Shown: piece by piece, positions 18,441 to 26,911 of the stretch | Position numbering within the stretch: the stretch's first letter is position 1 | Layout: each line of letters opens with the position of its first letter | Assembly: GCA_028293625.1 (NCBI GenBank) | Contig: JAQGOL010000029.1 | Location: 1 to 64,000 of the forward strand | Direction of reading: 5' to 3' | DNA length: 64,000 nucleotides | Source of the DNA: Chthoniobacteraceae bacterium | Lineage (GTDB): Bacteria; Verrucomicrobiota; Verrucomicrobiia; Chthoniobacterales; Chthoniobacteraceae | Program-made: the position numbers and the translations under genes | Notes under the pieces: model-generated | Databases searched by the model: none | Told to the model about the DNA's origin: nothing | The model's input: only the letters and a program-made list of their open reading frames with translations

Positions 18441-19151
18441 TCAATGCATTTTGATCGCTTCCACTCTGAGGAGTTGGATTTGAATCTGAGGCTCCGAACT
18501 CTTGTGGATGCCTGTCAGAATCCATTGTTTGTTCCGAATATAAAAGTGTCCGTTGTTTTCCATTCTCGTAAACGCCAGCTTTTCCACAGCGGCAGGTGCT
18601 TCCAGGGAAAATTCTTTTTTCCGGACGTGCTTGCTTGTGAGGGCTACGTCAATAAGCTCGCCATTTTTATATACTGTGGCCCTCGCGTTCAGTTCCAATC
18701 CCAGTTTCGCTGACTCGATTTTGGCCGGCGCGCGATCAAATGTGGTAAGTTCAAGTGTTAATCCGCCGTAGGTGTTTGCTACGAGATCGGCGCTTTCAGT
18801 CACGTGGGAAGCCATGTGAAGGTCCTCGTATTCGCTCACATAGTAATCTTCGGTCAGTACAGAGATGGTGGCATTTTGCCCGCTTTTAACCTTGATGGTT
18901 GACCACGCGGTCAGAGCCGCTTTGCCTTCAATAATCAGCGCCTGAAGCCGGGCGTGCGCGGCCTCGGATTTCTTGCCATCGAGCAGATCTTTGATCAGGG
19001 ACCTTGCAATCGGCTCGGGCAGCGCGACGATCTGATGCTCAAATTGGATGTTCCAATCGTCATCCTGCTGCGCGTTTGCCGGGCCGAGTATCAGCGCAAC
19101 CAAAATCAGCACGAATCTGAAGCGGATCAACAAGCCGGTCTTGGAAGCCAT
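18441..19151 (-). CDS. Tandem secretin-like paralogue 4
   Basis: 236 residues with a signal peptide ending near GPANAQ. Shared blocks are W-x-IQFEHQIVALPEPIA, LIKDLLDGKKSEAAHARL and ALTAW, then a weak central region in which the RYP motif is replaced by EDYYVSEYE. LGLELNARATV follows, then SKHVRK, and a final KQWILTGIHKSSEPQIQIQLLRVEAIK. It is closest to paralogue 1, so the array alternates two sub-types (1 and 4; 3 and 5; with 2 between). The gap to paralogue 3 is 43 bases. Confidence 0.75.
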   Translation of the reverse strand: MASKTGLLIRFRFVLILVALILGPANAQQDDDWNIQFEHQIVALPEPIARSLIKDLLDGKKSEAAHARLQALIIEGKAALTAWSTIKVKSGQNATISVLTEDYYVSEYEDLHMASHVTESADLVANTYGGLTLELTTFDRAPAKIESAKLGLELNARATVYKNGELIDVALTSKHVRKKEFSLEAPAAVEKLAFTRMENNGHFYIRNKQWILTGIHKSSEPQIQIQLLRVEAIKMH

Positions 19152-19179
19152 TGAGAGTCAGAATTTTAAGCTTCCGAGT

Positions 19180-19931
19180 TCATTGGAGCCTGGCCGCGGT
19201 GACCCGGAGTAAGATCAGCTCATACTTTGCGGCAGGTTCAATCAGCTTGTGAAATCCAAGAAGGACGCGCTGGCCGTTTGCCATGTTCAGCGATGCCTTG
19301 TTGCTAATCACACTAAAGCGCGCGTGTTCGAACCCGATATGGTCGCCGGTGGGGAGCACGCCGATCTCGTAATCCTTTTGCCCAAAAACCGTGCATGTTT
19401 CGGCTCCGCCACCACGTTGAGCAATTTGCCGCCTTCTTCAACAGAAACCGTCAAATCAAGCGTCGCACCGATCTCGCGCTCTTCAAATTGCCCGGGAATG
19501 ACGCCAAAAAGCGGCCAAGCCTTCGTAATCTCAAGAAGTTTTTCCGGCGGTATGTCGCTTAACGCCGGTGGGAGGGCCGGAGGATTGAACTCTGCGGGAT
19601 AGCGCACCAGTTCCGCATCGCGGGCATTCCCCAATTTCTGATCAAACGATCTGATGATTAAGTATGCGGAAAGTATTGCCTCGTTACTTTCAATCATGGC
19701 ATCAAGCTGAACGCAGGCCGCCTCGATTTTCTCCGCGTCGCGAAGATCGGGCAGTAGCTTAAGCGCCGCTTTTTGTCCGAGAACGATCATCTGGCATTCA
19801 CCGAGCACGCTCCATTGGGTGGCGGGTTCCGCGGCGGCGCGCGTTGAAATGGCGCTCAGAAGGGAGCAGAGTATTGCGATCGCCGTGTGGCTGAAATGTT
19901 TAAACGAGCGCATGCGCCGGAAGCTGCACAT
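19180..19931 (-). pseudogene. Tandem secretin-like paralogue 5, frameshifted
   Basis: The first frame runs from an ATG at 19931 (or 19913) through a signal peptide and the family blocks GECQMIVLGQKAALKLLPDL, ELVRYPAEF and REIGATLDLTV, then breaks after AEPKHARFLG. Reading one base back at about 19374-19390 restores the family C-terminus: DYEIGVLPTGDHIGFEHARF, then MANGQRVLLGFHKLIEP and LILLRVTAARLQ, with a stop at 19180-19182. Without the shift the protein ends at 19308 in an unrelated tail. A single missing base in the short homopolymers there explains it. The rest of the gene shows no decay, so a sequencing indel or a very recent mutation are both possible. Confidence 0.8.
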
Positions 19932-19978
19932 GCTTTTTTGTTAAGTCAACATTTCCAATTGCGGACATGCGCTCTCCG

Positions 19979-20911
19979 TTACGCCAGTCGAACCGTCCAT
20001 TGGTTGTCGATGCGCTTGGTAAAATCAAGCGGGTCGCCTACCGATACCGTCCCTTGCACCACCTGATAGGCCCAGACCTGGAAATAGGTCAGATTGGCTG
20101 CGCCGTAGATCGTTGAGAACGCGCCGTCAACGGCATCCAATCCACACGATACCTTGATCCGGCCGATGCGCGGAGTATTAAAGCGTGCGTCGTAAGTATG
20201 CCATTGGCCGCCAAGATAGATCTCCGCGTAGGCATGGAAATCCATATGGTTCTCCGGGTCGGGAAAACCGATGTCAGGCAAGTGGCCGGTCACGTAGCGC
20301 GCCGGTAAATTAAACGTGCGGCACAACGCAACCAGGGTATGGGCAAAATCGCGGCAGACGCCATAGCGCCGGTCAATGATGTCACCGGCGGAGAGGTCGG
20401 GCCGGCCTGAGCAAAAGCGATACTCGATATTGGTATGCAGCCAGTCGCAGATGGCCTGGACGCGGGGCAGACCGTTCTGGAAATGGCCAAATTGTTGCCA
20501 GGCGAAGTTGCCAAGCTTGTCTGAGTCGCAGTAACGGCTTGGGAGCGTGTAACGCATTAAATGAAGCGGCAAGTCCCCGGGGGCAATGGGCGAGGCGTCG
20601 CTAAACTGATGATTGTCCGGCAGGGAAGAGATGGAGACCAGCGCGTCGTGACGGATCTCCGTGCGCCCCGGCTCAAGGATCACCCGGTAAACAAGATTCC
20701 CATGGCTGTCGGCAAATTCTTCGGAAGGCAGGTTCTGACCAAAGGAAAGCCGCTCTTCCTGCAACGATTGCTGCCAGTCGGTGCGGGGCCGCAGATTAAG
20801 CAACAGCATGGCTGAACTGCTCGCCTCGTAAACCAAGCTGCAACCGATCCGCACCGTGAGATCGAGTTTATGAGGCCGCTTGGGAGAAGAGATTTCAGTG
20901 GGATTGGACAT
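19979..20911 (-). CDS. Transglutaminase-like cysteine protease family protein
   Basis: 310 residues, no signal peptide, so probably cytosolic. An N-terminal beta domain (about 15-125) resembles the bacterial transglutaminase N-terminal region. The catalytic core has Cys186 in YGVCRDFAH, His226 in DFHAYAEIY and Asp241 in TYDARFNTP, so the triad is complete. It lies 47 bases upstream of the first of the five secretin-like paralogues in the same direction and may head their operon. A peptidase or amidase activity is more likely than protein crosslinking for this family; the substrate is unknown. Confidence 0.87.
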   Translation of the reverse strand: MSNPTEISSPKRPHKLDLTVRIGCSLVYEASSSAMLLLNLRPRTDWQQSLQEERLSFGQNLPSEEFADSHGNLVYRVILEPGRTEIRHDALVSISSLPDNHQFSDASPIAPGDLPLHLMRYTLPSRYCDSDKLGNFAWQQFGHFQNGLPRVQAICDWLHTNIEYRFCSGRPDLSAGDIIDRRYGVCRDFAHTLVALCRTFNLPARYVTGHLPDIGFPDPENHMDFHAYAEIYLGGQWHTYDARFNTPRIGRIKVSCGLDAVDGAFSTIYGAANLTYFQVWAYQVVQGTVSVGDPLDFTKRIDNQWTVRLA

Positions 20912-21204
20912 GATGCTGTTTTTTTCCGGATGCCGATAGGGATGGGAATTGGTTCCGCCAGACGACGATGCGGCTGGGTCGATTTGGCCACCACCAGTCT
21001 ATACCAAGAAGTAAAAGTCCGATGAATGCAAGGCATCGCAGGGTAATCAGGAAAGAAAGCATTCGACTGAACGCTAAGTGCTTTACTTCCACGCACCTTG
21101 ATTTCCGTTAAGTGCCACAACCCGGCGCAAGCCATCCCAAACGGGGATCGATTAAATGAGCCAACTTAACCAGTCGTATAGCCAGATCTGATTGCCGCAG
21201 GTAA

Positions 21205-21828
21205 TTAAAAACCAATTCTTCCTGTCCCCTGGTCGATAGTAGCCAGTAACCGGGATTTGACTGTCTGAAATTCTTCAGCTGTGAGAATTCCTTGATCTCG
21301 CAACCGGGCGAATCCTTGAATTTGATTTGGGATCGACACGTTCTCCGCTTCCGCTGTTTCAGCTTGAACCCGTTTGGTTTGCTTGATCAAAGCGGCAATG
21401 AATGGCTTGAAAGCGTCCGGGGTCGGCTTGTCATAAAAAAGATTGAAGACGGCCTGTCCGGAAAAACGGTTAAAGAAAGTCAAGACGTCATAGGAACCCG
21501 CCCACATCCGATGAAGAGCCCATATGAATGGAAATACAAAGAGCACCGAAAATACTCCAAGTGTCACGCGTGACTCCTCGGTACTGGCAAAGAACGCGCC
21601 GCCTAACGAACCAAATAAAAGTAATGAGAACGACCCTATCGCGAAAAGCGACTTCGCAACTCCGTGTTGAGTTCTTGAAGGGGAGTCATCCAATGCGTTG
21701 AGGGCAACAGAGTATTCAGTGTAGGTTCCCTTGTGACGAATTTTAACAAGAACCGAATCGTCAGGGTTAAGGGTAACTTCTCTTGCTCCTTTAAGAAATG
21801 CGCTCTGTTTTAGCGTGGTGTCAGCCAT
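21205..21828 (-). CDS. SHOCT-domain membrane protein
   Basis: 207 residues. Two membrane helices lie at about 60-82 and 88-107, in an otherwise soluble protein. The C-terminus (about 168-198) is a SHOCT motif: an I-x-x-LARLRDQGILTAEEF-like segment followed by KSRLL. SHOCT domains are short oligomerisation modules at the ends of many unrelated bacterial proteins. The N-terminal half (about 12-50) looks like a small beta domain. No operon partner is close: 293 bases separate it from the transglutaminase and 200 from the PEP-CTERM gene. Function unknown. Confidence 0.75.
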   Translation of the reverse strand: MADTTLKQSAFLKGAREVTLNPDDSVLVKIRHKGTYTEYSVALNALDDSPSRTQHGVAKSLFAIGSFSLLLFGSLGGAFFASTEESRVTLGVFSVLFVFPFIWALHRMWAGSYDVLTFFNRFSGQAVFNLFYDKPTPDAFKPFIAALIKQTKRVQAETAEAENVSIPNQIQGFARLRDQGILTAEEFQTVKSRLLATIDQGTGRIGF

Positions 21829-22028
21829 GTTGGAACCGATGGTAAAGTCTGTATGCCGGATTACAATGCGATATGAATTTGTTAAGCTCGGTCATGCATT
21901 CCGTCCTGATTCCCGGACTCAAATAGAAAGGTTGAAATCGGGGTCGCCCAATACCGTCCGTTACACGTAAACAGATCCCAAATTCATGGGAACGGATCCT
22001 CTCGGCGGATCAGTGCGGGCGTAACTAC

Positions 22029-22700
22029 TTAATTTTTGCCCCTCTGCCGTCGGCGCGAAATGCTGGCAACAGAGAGGAGGCAGATGCCAACCAGCGACTG
22101 GGTTGGTTCAGGCACTGAGGAAGAAAAATCCGCGGTGAAGCCGGCGTCGTAAGGAAAAACCGTCCATCGGCGGTCGGTCAGCAGGGCAAAGTCACTTCCA
22201 TTTTGTAAACTGACCAGATTTCCACCTGGGTAAGACTCAAAATTGGAAATCACCAGCGAAGAGATATCCTGGACGCCATTGAAAAAATTTGAAGCGCTAA
22301 GAATTAGCACGTATTGCGAACCCGGAGCGAGGGGAAGACCGCCAGTGGTAAACTTGAATTCCTCGGCGTGTCCGGTGCTGCCGGTTTGCCGCGCCTCACT
22401 GCTATAAAGAATCGGTCCTGTTGCCTTTGCTCCATCCCAAGCCGCGACGTAAGCGGCGAAAGTGACCAGATTAAAGCAGCGATCCAATTTAAAGGAGAAG
22501 CTCTCCAGGACCGTTTCATTGAGCGGCACCGTTACGGTCTGCCCATAAGTGCTGACTCCGAATTCGCCAAACGGGCTGATGAGGCTGTGTGCAAGCGCTT
22601 GTGTATCAATTAAAATAGCCTGGGAGGTAGTGGCATTAAGGAAAAAACCACAAAGGCTGGCGATACCAAAGGCAGGTAAACGAAAAAAGGGTGTTGGCAT
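22029..22700 (-). CDS. PEP-CTERM sorting-domain exported protein
   Basis: 223 residues. A signal peptide (about 1-27) is followed by a beta-rich body of about 165 residues and a C-terminal PEP-CTERM tail: VPEP at 196-199, a hydrophobic stretch (about 200-213) and a basic end RRRQRGKN. The tail marks it as a substrate of an exosortase/archaeosortase-type enzyme, none of which is encoded in this window. The body resembles other PEP-CTERM proteins with a choice-of-anchor type jelly roll. Likely delivered to the cell surface or extracellular matrix. Confidence 0.85.
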   Translation of the reverse strand: MPTPFFRLPAFGIASLCGFFLNATTSQAILIDTQALAHSLISPFGEFGVSTYGQTVTVPLNETVLESFSFKLDRCFNLVTFAAYVAAWDGAKATGPILYSSEARQTGSTGHAEEFKFTTGGLPLAPGSQYVLILSASNFFNGVQDISSLVISNFESYPGGNLVSLQNGSDFALLTDRRWTVFPYDAGFTADFSSSVPEPTQSLVGICLLSVASISRRRQRGKN

Positions 22701-22839
22701 TTAAATCATCCTCCTTTAACGGAGTAAATTTCCTTATCCAAGGCCGGATTATCGAGGAGAAACTGCCACGTGACTGGCGGTTTTCGAAAAAGGTCGTCCC
22801 GTTTTAGCCGATCGCCCGGGAACGCTGATGAAATCAAGG

Positions 22840-22904
22840 TGGCAACGCAGGAATCGAACCTACAGACGGGCTATCATCCGCCAAAGCACCAGCTCCGATT
22901 GCCA
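22840..22904 (-). other. tRNA-like remnant (65 nt)
   Basis: On the minus strand the ends pair as a seven-base acceptor stem (TGGCAAT with GTTGCCA, one G-T pair). The 3' half carries a perfect T-arm: GTAGG, loop TTCGATT, CCTGC. The middle is about eight bases too short for a tRNA, the D-arm is reduced to GAGC-TGGT-GCTT and no five-base anticodon stem forms. The 3' end reads CCT instead of CCA. It could be a decayed tRNA or a tRNA fragment left by an integration event; nothing mobile is seen nearby. Confidence 0.4.
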
Positions 22905-22963
22905 TTTTTTAGAGGGGGCGAGAAGGTGCTTTTGACCGACATGGTTGTCAACGGAAACTTCGA

Positions 22964-24148
22964 TTAATTGGCGACAAATTTCAGTATCCGCGCCGCATGC
23001 CCTGAGTGATTGGTTTTGGTTGAGATTCGCAGGTTCAACACATGGTTGCCGGGGGTGAGTTCCGTGCCAAACAAAACGGTTCTTGGGTAATGCAGGCCGG
23101 CGCTAAAGCTGTGGTACAGATCCACGTCGTGGAACGGTGCGCCATCAATACTGGCCTCCACAATCCCGGCGTCGGGCCCGGCAACTATATAGGCGCCGAT
23201 GGCAGTCCCTTCAAATCGAAGGCTCGCTTCCGCGCCGGGTTCAGTCGCCGCAAGGACCGGCACCGAAGTAAAGCGTTCGCGTTTGCTTCCTGGGATCTGA
23301 CTCCAATCCGGGATACCAAGAGTCCAACCACCCTTAATCTGTGCCTGGGCCGGGTCGATGAATCGTCCCGACTCGTAGTTGAAGGAATCGAGGGGAGTTG
23401 CCGGGTTGATGTGCGCCACCACTTCCTTGGGTGTTTGCCATGCACGGCTGAAAAGCTCATCAATCATCCGCGCGCAGATGGCATTTCCATACGGAGCCGG
23501 ATGCACGCCTCCATACTGTTTCCAAGTCAAAGTTCCCGCGCTGATTTCCCCGGCTACTTCTTTTGCAAGATTGATGGTCGGGACGGCATAATGCTTCGCA
23601 ACGCTCTCATGGGCTTCAATGGTGAGTGGAGTCGCACCGGCTTGCAGCGTGCTCAGCATTCCTTCGTTCACAAAAAATGTGACGACAATATCCACATTCG
23701 GATTGGACCGGCGCGCGTGCCGGATAATGCCTTCAAGCCCCCTGATGCATTCCGCCCGGCTATGCGCGGCGTCCTGATCATCGTTGACGGCGAATTCGAC
23801 AAAGAACAGGTCAACAGGCCCCGCCGCAAGCACATCGGATTCCAGTCGAAATGCGCCTGTGGTTGAGCAGGTCGAAGAAATACCGGCATCGGTGAACTTG
23901 AACTCCGTTTTTGGAAACCGCTTTTTCAGGAACTCGCATACCATCGGGCGGTAACCGTTCATTTCCGTGATGGAACCGCCAATGAAGGCAACGTGCCCTT
24001 TTTTACGGCTTTCAAACTGAGCCTGTGAATTGGTGAGGCTACCGCGTAGTTCCACGTTTTGTCCAAACGCGGTTTCCGCCGCAGCAAGCGGGCGGCAAAG
24101 GGTGGCCAGAAAAAGCGCGGCCTGAAGGAGGAAGACGAAAGGTTTCAT
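22964..24148 (-). CDS. Secreted SGNH/GDSL-family hydrolase
   Basis: 394 residues from the ATG at 24148, which gives a clean signal peptide (MKPFVFLLQAALFLATL to about residue 23). The SGNH blocks are visible: block I IGGSITEMNG (nucleophile Ser), a FAVNDD block with the oxyanion Asn, and block V GGVHPAPYGN with the catalytic His. After about residue 230 a second beta-rich domain follows, consistent with a carbohydrate-binding-like module. An esterase or deacetylase acting on polysaccharide decorations is the likely role; the substrate is unknown. Confidence 0.85.
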   Translation of the reverse strand: MKPFVFLLQAALFLATLCRPLAAAETAFGQNVELRGSLTNSQAQFESRKKGHVAFIGGSITEMNGYRPMVCEFLKKRFPKTEFKFTDAGISSTCSTTGAFRLESDVLAAGPVDLFFVEFAVNDDQDAAHSRAECIRGLEGIIRHARRSNPNVDIVVTFFVNEGMLSTLQAGATPLTIEAHESVAKHYAVPTINLAKEVAGEISAGTLTWKQYGGVHPAPYGNAICARMIDELFSRAWQTPKEVVAHINPATPLDSFNYESGRFIDPAQAQIKGGWTLGIPDWSQIPGSKRERFTSVPVLAATEPGAEASLRFEGTAIGAYIVAGPDAGIVEASIDGAPFHDVDLYHSFSAGLHYPRTVLFGTELTPGNHVLNLRISTKTNHSGHAARILKFVAN

Positions 24149-24218
24149 GACGTTTTTGTCCGGGGACAATCCGTCACGCTGTCAATCCTTGGGTTACTCG
24201 CATTCAGGCATCGGACGA

Positions 24219-24674
24219 TCAGTTCCCGATTTCGGGTGCGTCAATTCCAAGAGCGGAGGCGAGATCGGTCAGGTGCTCCTGTTCCTGGACAATAATCGTG
24301 CGCAGCACCTCGCTCAGGGCAAACTCGCCCATCACCTCGGCCTGGCGAATCCGGTCGCGATAATGGCCGATTGTCTGGCGCTCATTCTCAAGGTCAAAAC
24401 GGAGCATTGCCTCCGAGTCGGACGAAATTTTTACTTCCTTCGGGGTGGAGATCGGTGTGCCGCCCAGATAATCAATCTGATTGGCAATCAGAAGGGCATG
24501 GCTGAGTTCTTCTCCGGCGTGCGCTTCAAGTTCGCGGGCAATGTCGGTATATTTGGCGCCTTTGATCGTCTTGCTATAGATCACGTAAGCAATGATCGCC
24601 TGGTACTCCCGCGCAAGGTCTTCGTTTAGGAGTGCAACCATTTGTTCACGGCTAAGTGGGGTTTCGTTTGTCAT
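24219..24674 (-). CDS. Ferritin-like diiron protein (bacterioferritin type)
   Basis: 151 residues from the ATG at 24674. An in-frame extension to 24788 would read through the terminator hairpin of the next gene, so it was not used. It is a four-helix ferritin-like protein: EYQAIIAY in helix A, EAHAGEELSHA in helix B (E-x-x-H ligand pair), an ENERQTI segment in helix C and QEQEH in helix D. The diiron ligands appear complete. The heme-binding Met typical of classical bacterioferritin is not evident. Iron storage or peroxide detoxification is the family expectation. Confidence 0.82.
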   Translation of the reverse strand: MTNETPLSREQMVALLNEDLAREYQAIIAYVIYSKTIKGAKYTDIARELEAHAGEELSHALLIANQIDYLGGTPISTPKEVKISSDSEAMLRFDLENERQTIGHYRDRIRQAEVMGEFALSEVLRTIIVQEQEHLTDLASALGIDAPEIGN

Positions 24675-24753
24675 GCCCCTGTATCGGATTCGCTCCAGCC
24701 ATTGGCTCCTCAACAGCACCCGATGCATGAAGCATTTCTCCATAAAAACGAAA

Positions 24754-24781
24754 CTGGCGGAACCCTTGCGGATTCCGCCAG
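24754..24781 (-). terminator. Rho-independent terminator of the 24804-25175 lipoprotein gene
   Basis: A nine-base perfect stem (CTGGCGGAA at 24754-24762 with TTCCGCCAG at 24773-24781) with a ten-base loop. On the minus strand it is followed by TTTCGTTTTTATGG. It begins about 23 bases after the stop of the lipoprotein gene. Confidence 0.75.
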
Positions 24782-24803
24782 CCACCACTCAGGAGAAAGG
24801 GGG

Positions 24804-25175
24804 TTACTTTTGGTCGCGGACTTTGTCAGCCTGATTTTCGATCGCTTTGGCTTCCTGGTCGCCTGCCTTCTTGATGCTGTCAGCGGTCTGCTCCGCGCCT
24901 TTTTTCTCGGCTTCGGCGTTATGCTTGGCGGCCCGTTTATTGGCCTCGTCATTTGCTATAGCAGCATCTTTTTCAGCTTCCGCGTTGAGCTTGCCTTGTT
25001 TTTCAACGGCCTTTGCTTGGTCCTTGGTTTCTTTGCGGACCGTGTCGGCTTGGTTTTCAATCGCGTCGGCCTTGCTTTCCAAGGCCTTCTCGCGAGCGTT
25101 TTCTTGTTTGGAGTCGCAGCCAACCAATCCGAGGGTGGCAACGGTGATGAGGGTGAAAATGTGGGAGGTTTTCAT
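24804..25175 (-). CDS. Small lipoprotein with Ala/Lys/Glu helical repeats
   Basis: 123 residues from the ATG at 25175. The N-terminus is a lipoprotein signal with a lipobox-like LVGC ending, so Cys20 or so is the lipidated residue. The mature part is almost entirely Ala, Lys, Glu, Gln and Asp in a heptad-like pattern. A repeated ESKADAIENQADTVRKE motif near residue 35 recurs as KAIENQADKVRDQK at the end. A long amphipathic helix anchored in the outer membrane is expected, comparable to Lpp-like spacers, but there is no homology to Lpp. Its own terminator follows directly. Confidence 0.75.
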   Translation of the reverse strand: MKTSHIFTLITVATLGLVGCDSKQENAREKALESKADAIENQADTVRKETKDQAKAVEKQGKLNAEAEKDAAIANDEANKRAAKHNAEAEKKGAEQTADSIKKAGDQEAKAIENQADKVRDQK

Positions 25176-25235
25176 ATTGGGTCTGTGCCCCCTACATCGT
25201 GATCCGGGCAACCGATGGCCGTGCTTGGATAGCGA

Positions 25236-26108
25236 TCAGGGAAGCCGCTGGAGAATTGCCGTCACAGGATAGTGATCGGAAGGCTGGCGGCTACCCTCGG
25301 ATCGAAGGATCCCGGCATCGAGCGCCTTGTACTGCAGAGTATGGAGGATCCAGTCGATGCGTGAGCCCGCAATGAGAGGTTTGAATCCGTGGAAACTCGC
25401 TTCGTCTGGGGATCGCTCGGCGTGGATTTCGCGATAGCTGTCAGCGAGGGTCAACCCGTCGTCGCGGTGGGTAAGGAGTTTGTAAGCGGCATCGTCTTCG
25501 GTGCAGTTGAAGTCGCCGGTCAGGATCACCGCCGCCTCTTTCCCGGCAAGTTTGGAAAGCCGCTCGCCGATTAATTTGGAGGAATTAATCCGGGCAACGG
25601 TTCCAACGTGATCAAAGTGCGTGTTGGCGTGTAAAAGTTCTCCGCCGGTCAACCGGTCCTTCAACGCTGTCCACGTGCAAATGCGGACACAGGCGGCATC
25701 CCAGGCTTTTTTGCCCGGTTCCTCCGGAGAATCCGAGAGCCAGAAATTGCCCGAACGATGTGGCTCAAAACGGCTGGTGCGATAAAGGATCGCCGACCAT
25801 TCCCCCTGGCGAATCCCGTCATCGCGCGCGACGCCGACCATCGTGTAATCAGGAAACATGGCCTCAATTTCATCATGTTGATCGGCGAGAACCTCCTGCA
25901 GACCGAGAAGATCGGGATCAAATTTGCGGATCGTTTCTTCAAAGAGCGCCTTGCGGGATTTCCAGTCGTTGCCGCCATCCTTGGCGCCGGAGTTGCGCAC
26001 ATTAAAACTCATGACGCGGAGCGCCTCCTTGGGCAGGGTTGGTGGATCGCTTCGGCCGGGGAGACTCAGGGCGCAAAATAAGGCGAGGAGGAGGAAACGA
26101 AGTTTCAT
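25236..26108 (-). CDS. Endonuclease/exonuclease/phosphatase (EEP) family exported protein
   Basis: 290 residues with a signal peptide (about 1-20). All core EEP motifs are present in order: VMSFNVRN, LLGLQEV (metal-binding Glu), ANTHFDHVG, ILTGDFNC (catalytic Asp and Asn), GSRIDWIL and a final SDHYPV (catalytic His). The length is typical of secreted single-domain EEP hydrolases. The substrate (phosphodiester, inositol or sphingomyelin-like) cannot be told from sequence. Another minus-strand gene lies 35 bases upstream. Confidence 0.88.
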   Translation of the reverse strand: MKLRFLLLALFCALSLPGRSDPPTLPKEALRVMSFNVRNSGAKDGGNDWKSRKALFEETIRKFDPDLLGLQEVLADQHDEIEAMFPDYTMVGVARDDGIRQGEWSAILYRTSRFEPHRSGNFWLSDSPEEPGKKAWDAACVRICTWTALKDRLTGGELLHANTHFDHVGTVARINSSKLIGERLSKLAGKEAAVILTGDFNCTEDDAAYKLLTHRDDGLTLADSYREIHAERSPDEASFHGFKPLIAGSRIDWILHTLQYKALDAGILRSEGSRQPSDHYPVTAILQRLP

Positions 26109-26143
26109 ATGTTTTGGGGGAAGAAACGTGCAAGACGGCTTGT

Positions 26144-26911
26144 CTAAGGAAAGCGGGTGATGAAAAGGGCCAGGTACCGGCGAAAATAGAGCTTCTGATC
26201 TTCAGTCATCGACTCCTCGGCTTTTGCCAGATGACTTAAGGCGCGCTTGAGAATCGGATACATCGTCTTGTCGAAATGATCCAGCCGCGAGGGGGCGTTG
26301 GCTTTTCCGATGGCGAGCGCGATTTGCTCAATGAGGACGGGCGTATATTTTGAATCGTCATCCATCCAGGCATTGGCCAGCACGTCGCTTTCTCCAAACT
26401 CCGTGTAGCCGCTGTATTGCTGCGTGGCGGCATGGTAAAGAATCCACTCCAGCTGGCCCGGGATCCGGCTGGAGTAATGTTTGACTCCGTTGTGATGGTG
26501 GATTTCCGCCAGGTATTGGAAGCAGGTCTGAAAACATTCCAGCAGCGCTCCCCGGAACTTCCTGGTGTCGGGAAACTCGCTGTCGGTTTTTTTGGAAAGC
26601 TGTTCGGCATAGACCTCGTAAAAGTGATCCACACATGCGTCGCAGCTGCCGATTCCTTCAGGCACCGGTTCCTGCCGAAGCAACTTGGCCAGCATCGCGT
26701 CGGGCGCCTGCATCGCGCAGCGTTCGGGTAAAAGCTGCGGCAGCTTCGCGATCAGATCGCCGTTTGCCTGGGCGCCGGCATCAATTAATCCGCTTAAAAA
26801 AAGCAGCGTGCATGCGCCCCATTTCCTGAGTGGAAAAGCGAAAAGGAATCCGCGGTTTTTACCGCGCGAGGTGGAAATGAATGCCGTAAAAAATCCGGAA
26901 ACAAAAGTCAT
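26144..26911 (-). CDS. Cys-rich exported hypothetical protein
   Basis: 255 residues from the ATG at 26911. An in-frame start at 26944 adds 11 residues. A hydrophobic segment near residues 30-50 (WGACTLLFLSGLIDAGAQA) looks like a late signal peptide, so a start close to it is also possible. The mature part has spaced cysteines: ERCAMQ, GSCDACVDHF and LECFQTCFQYL. The C-x-x-C and C-x-x-x-C spacing could hold disulfides or a metal. The rest is helical and acidic. I do not recognise the family. It lies between the EEP hydrolase and the DUF1501 gene, all on the minus strand. Confidence 0.65.
   Translation of the reverse strand: MTFVSGFFTAFISTSRGKNRGFLFAFPLRKWGACTLLFLSGLIDAGAQANGDLIAKLPQLLPERCAMQAPDAMLAKLLRQEPVPEGIGSCDACVDHFYEVYAEQLSKKTDSEFPDTRKFRGALLECFQTCFQYLAEIHHHNGVKHYSSRIPGQLEWILYHAATQQYSGYTEFGESDVLANAWMDDDSKYTPVLIEQIALAIGKANAPSRLDHFDKTMYPILKRALSHLAKAEESMTEDQKLYFRRYLALFITRFP

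Noticed and set aside
19300-19400. Programmed minus-one frameshift in paralogue 5
   Set aside because: The junction lacks an in-phase X-XXY-YYZ slippery heptamer, and the four sister genes are encoded in a single frame.
22840-22904. Functional tRNA gene
   Set aside because: The element is about eight bases too short, has no five-pair anticodon stem and does not end in CCA; kept only as a tRNA-like remnant.
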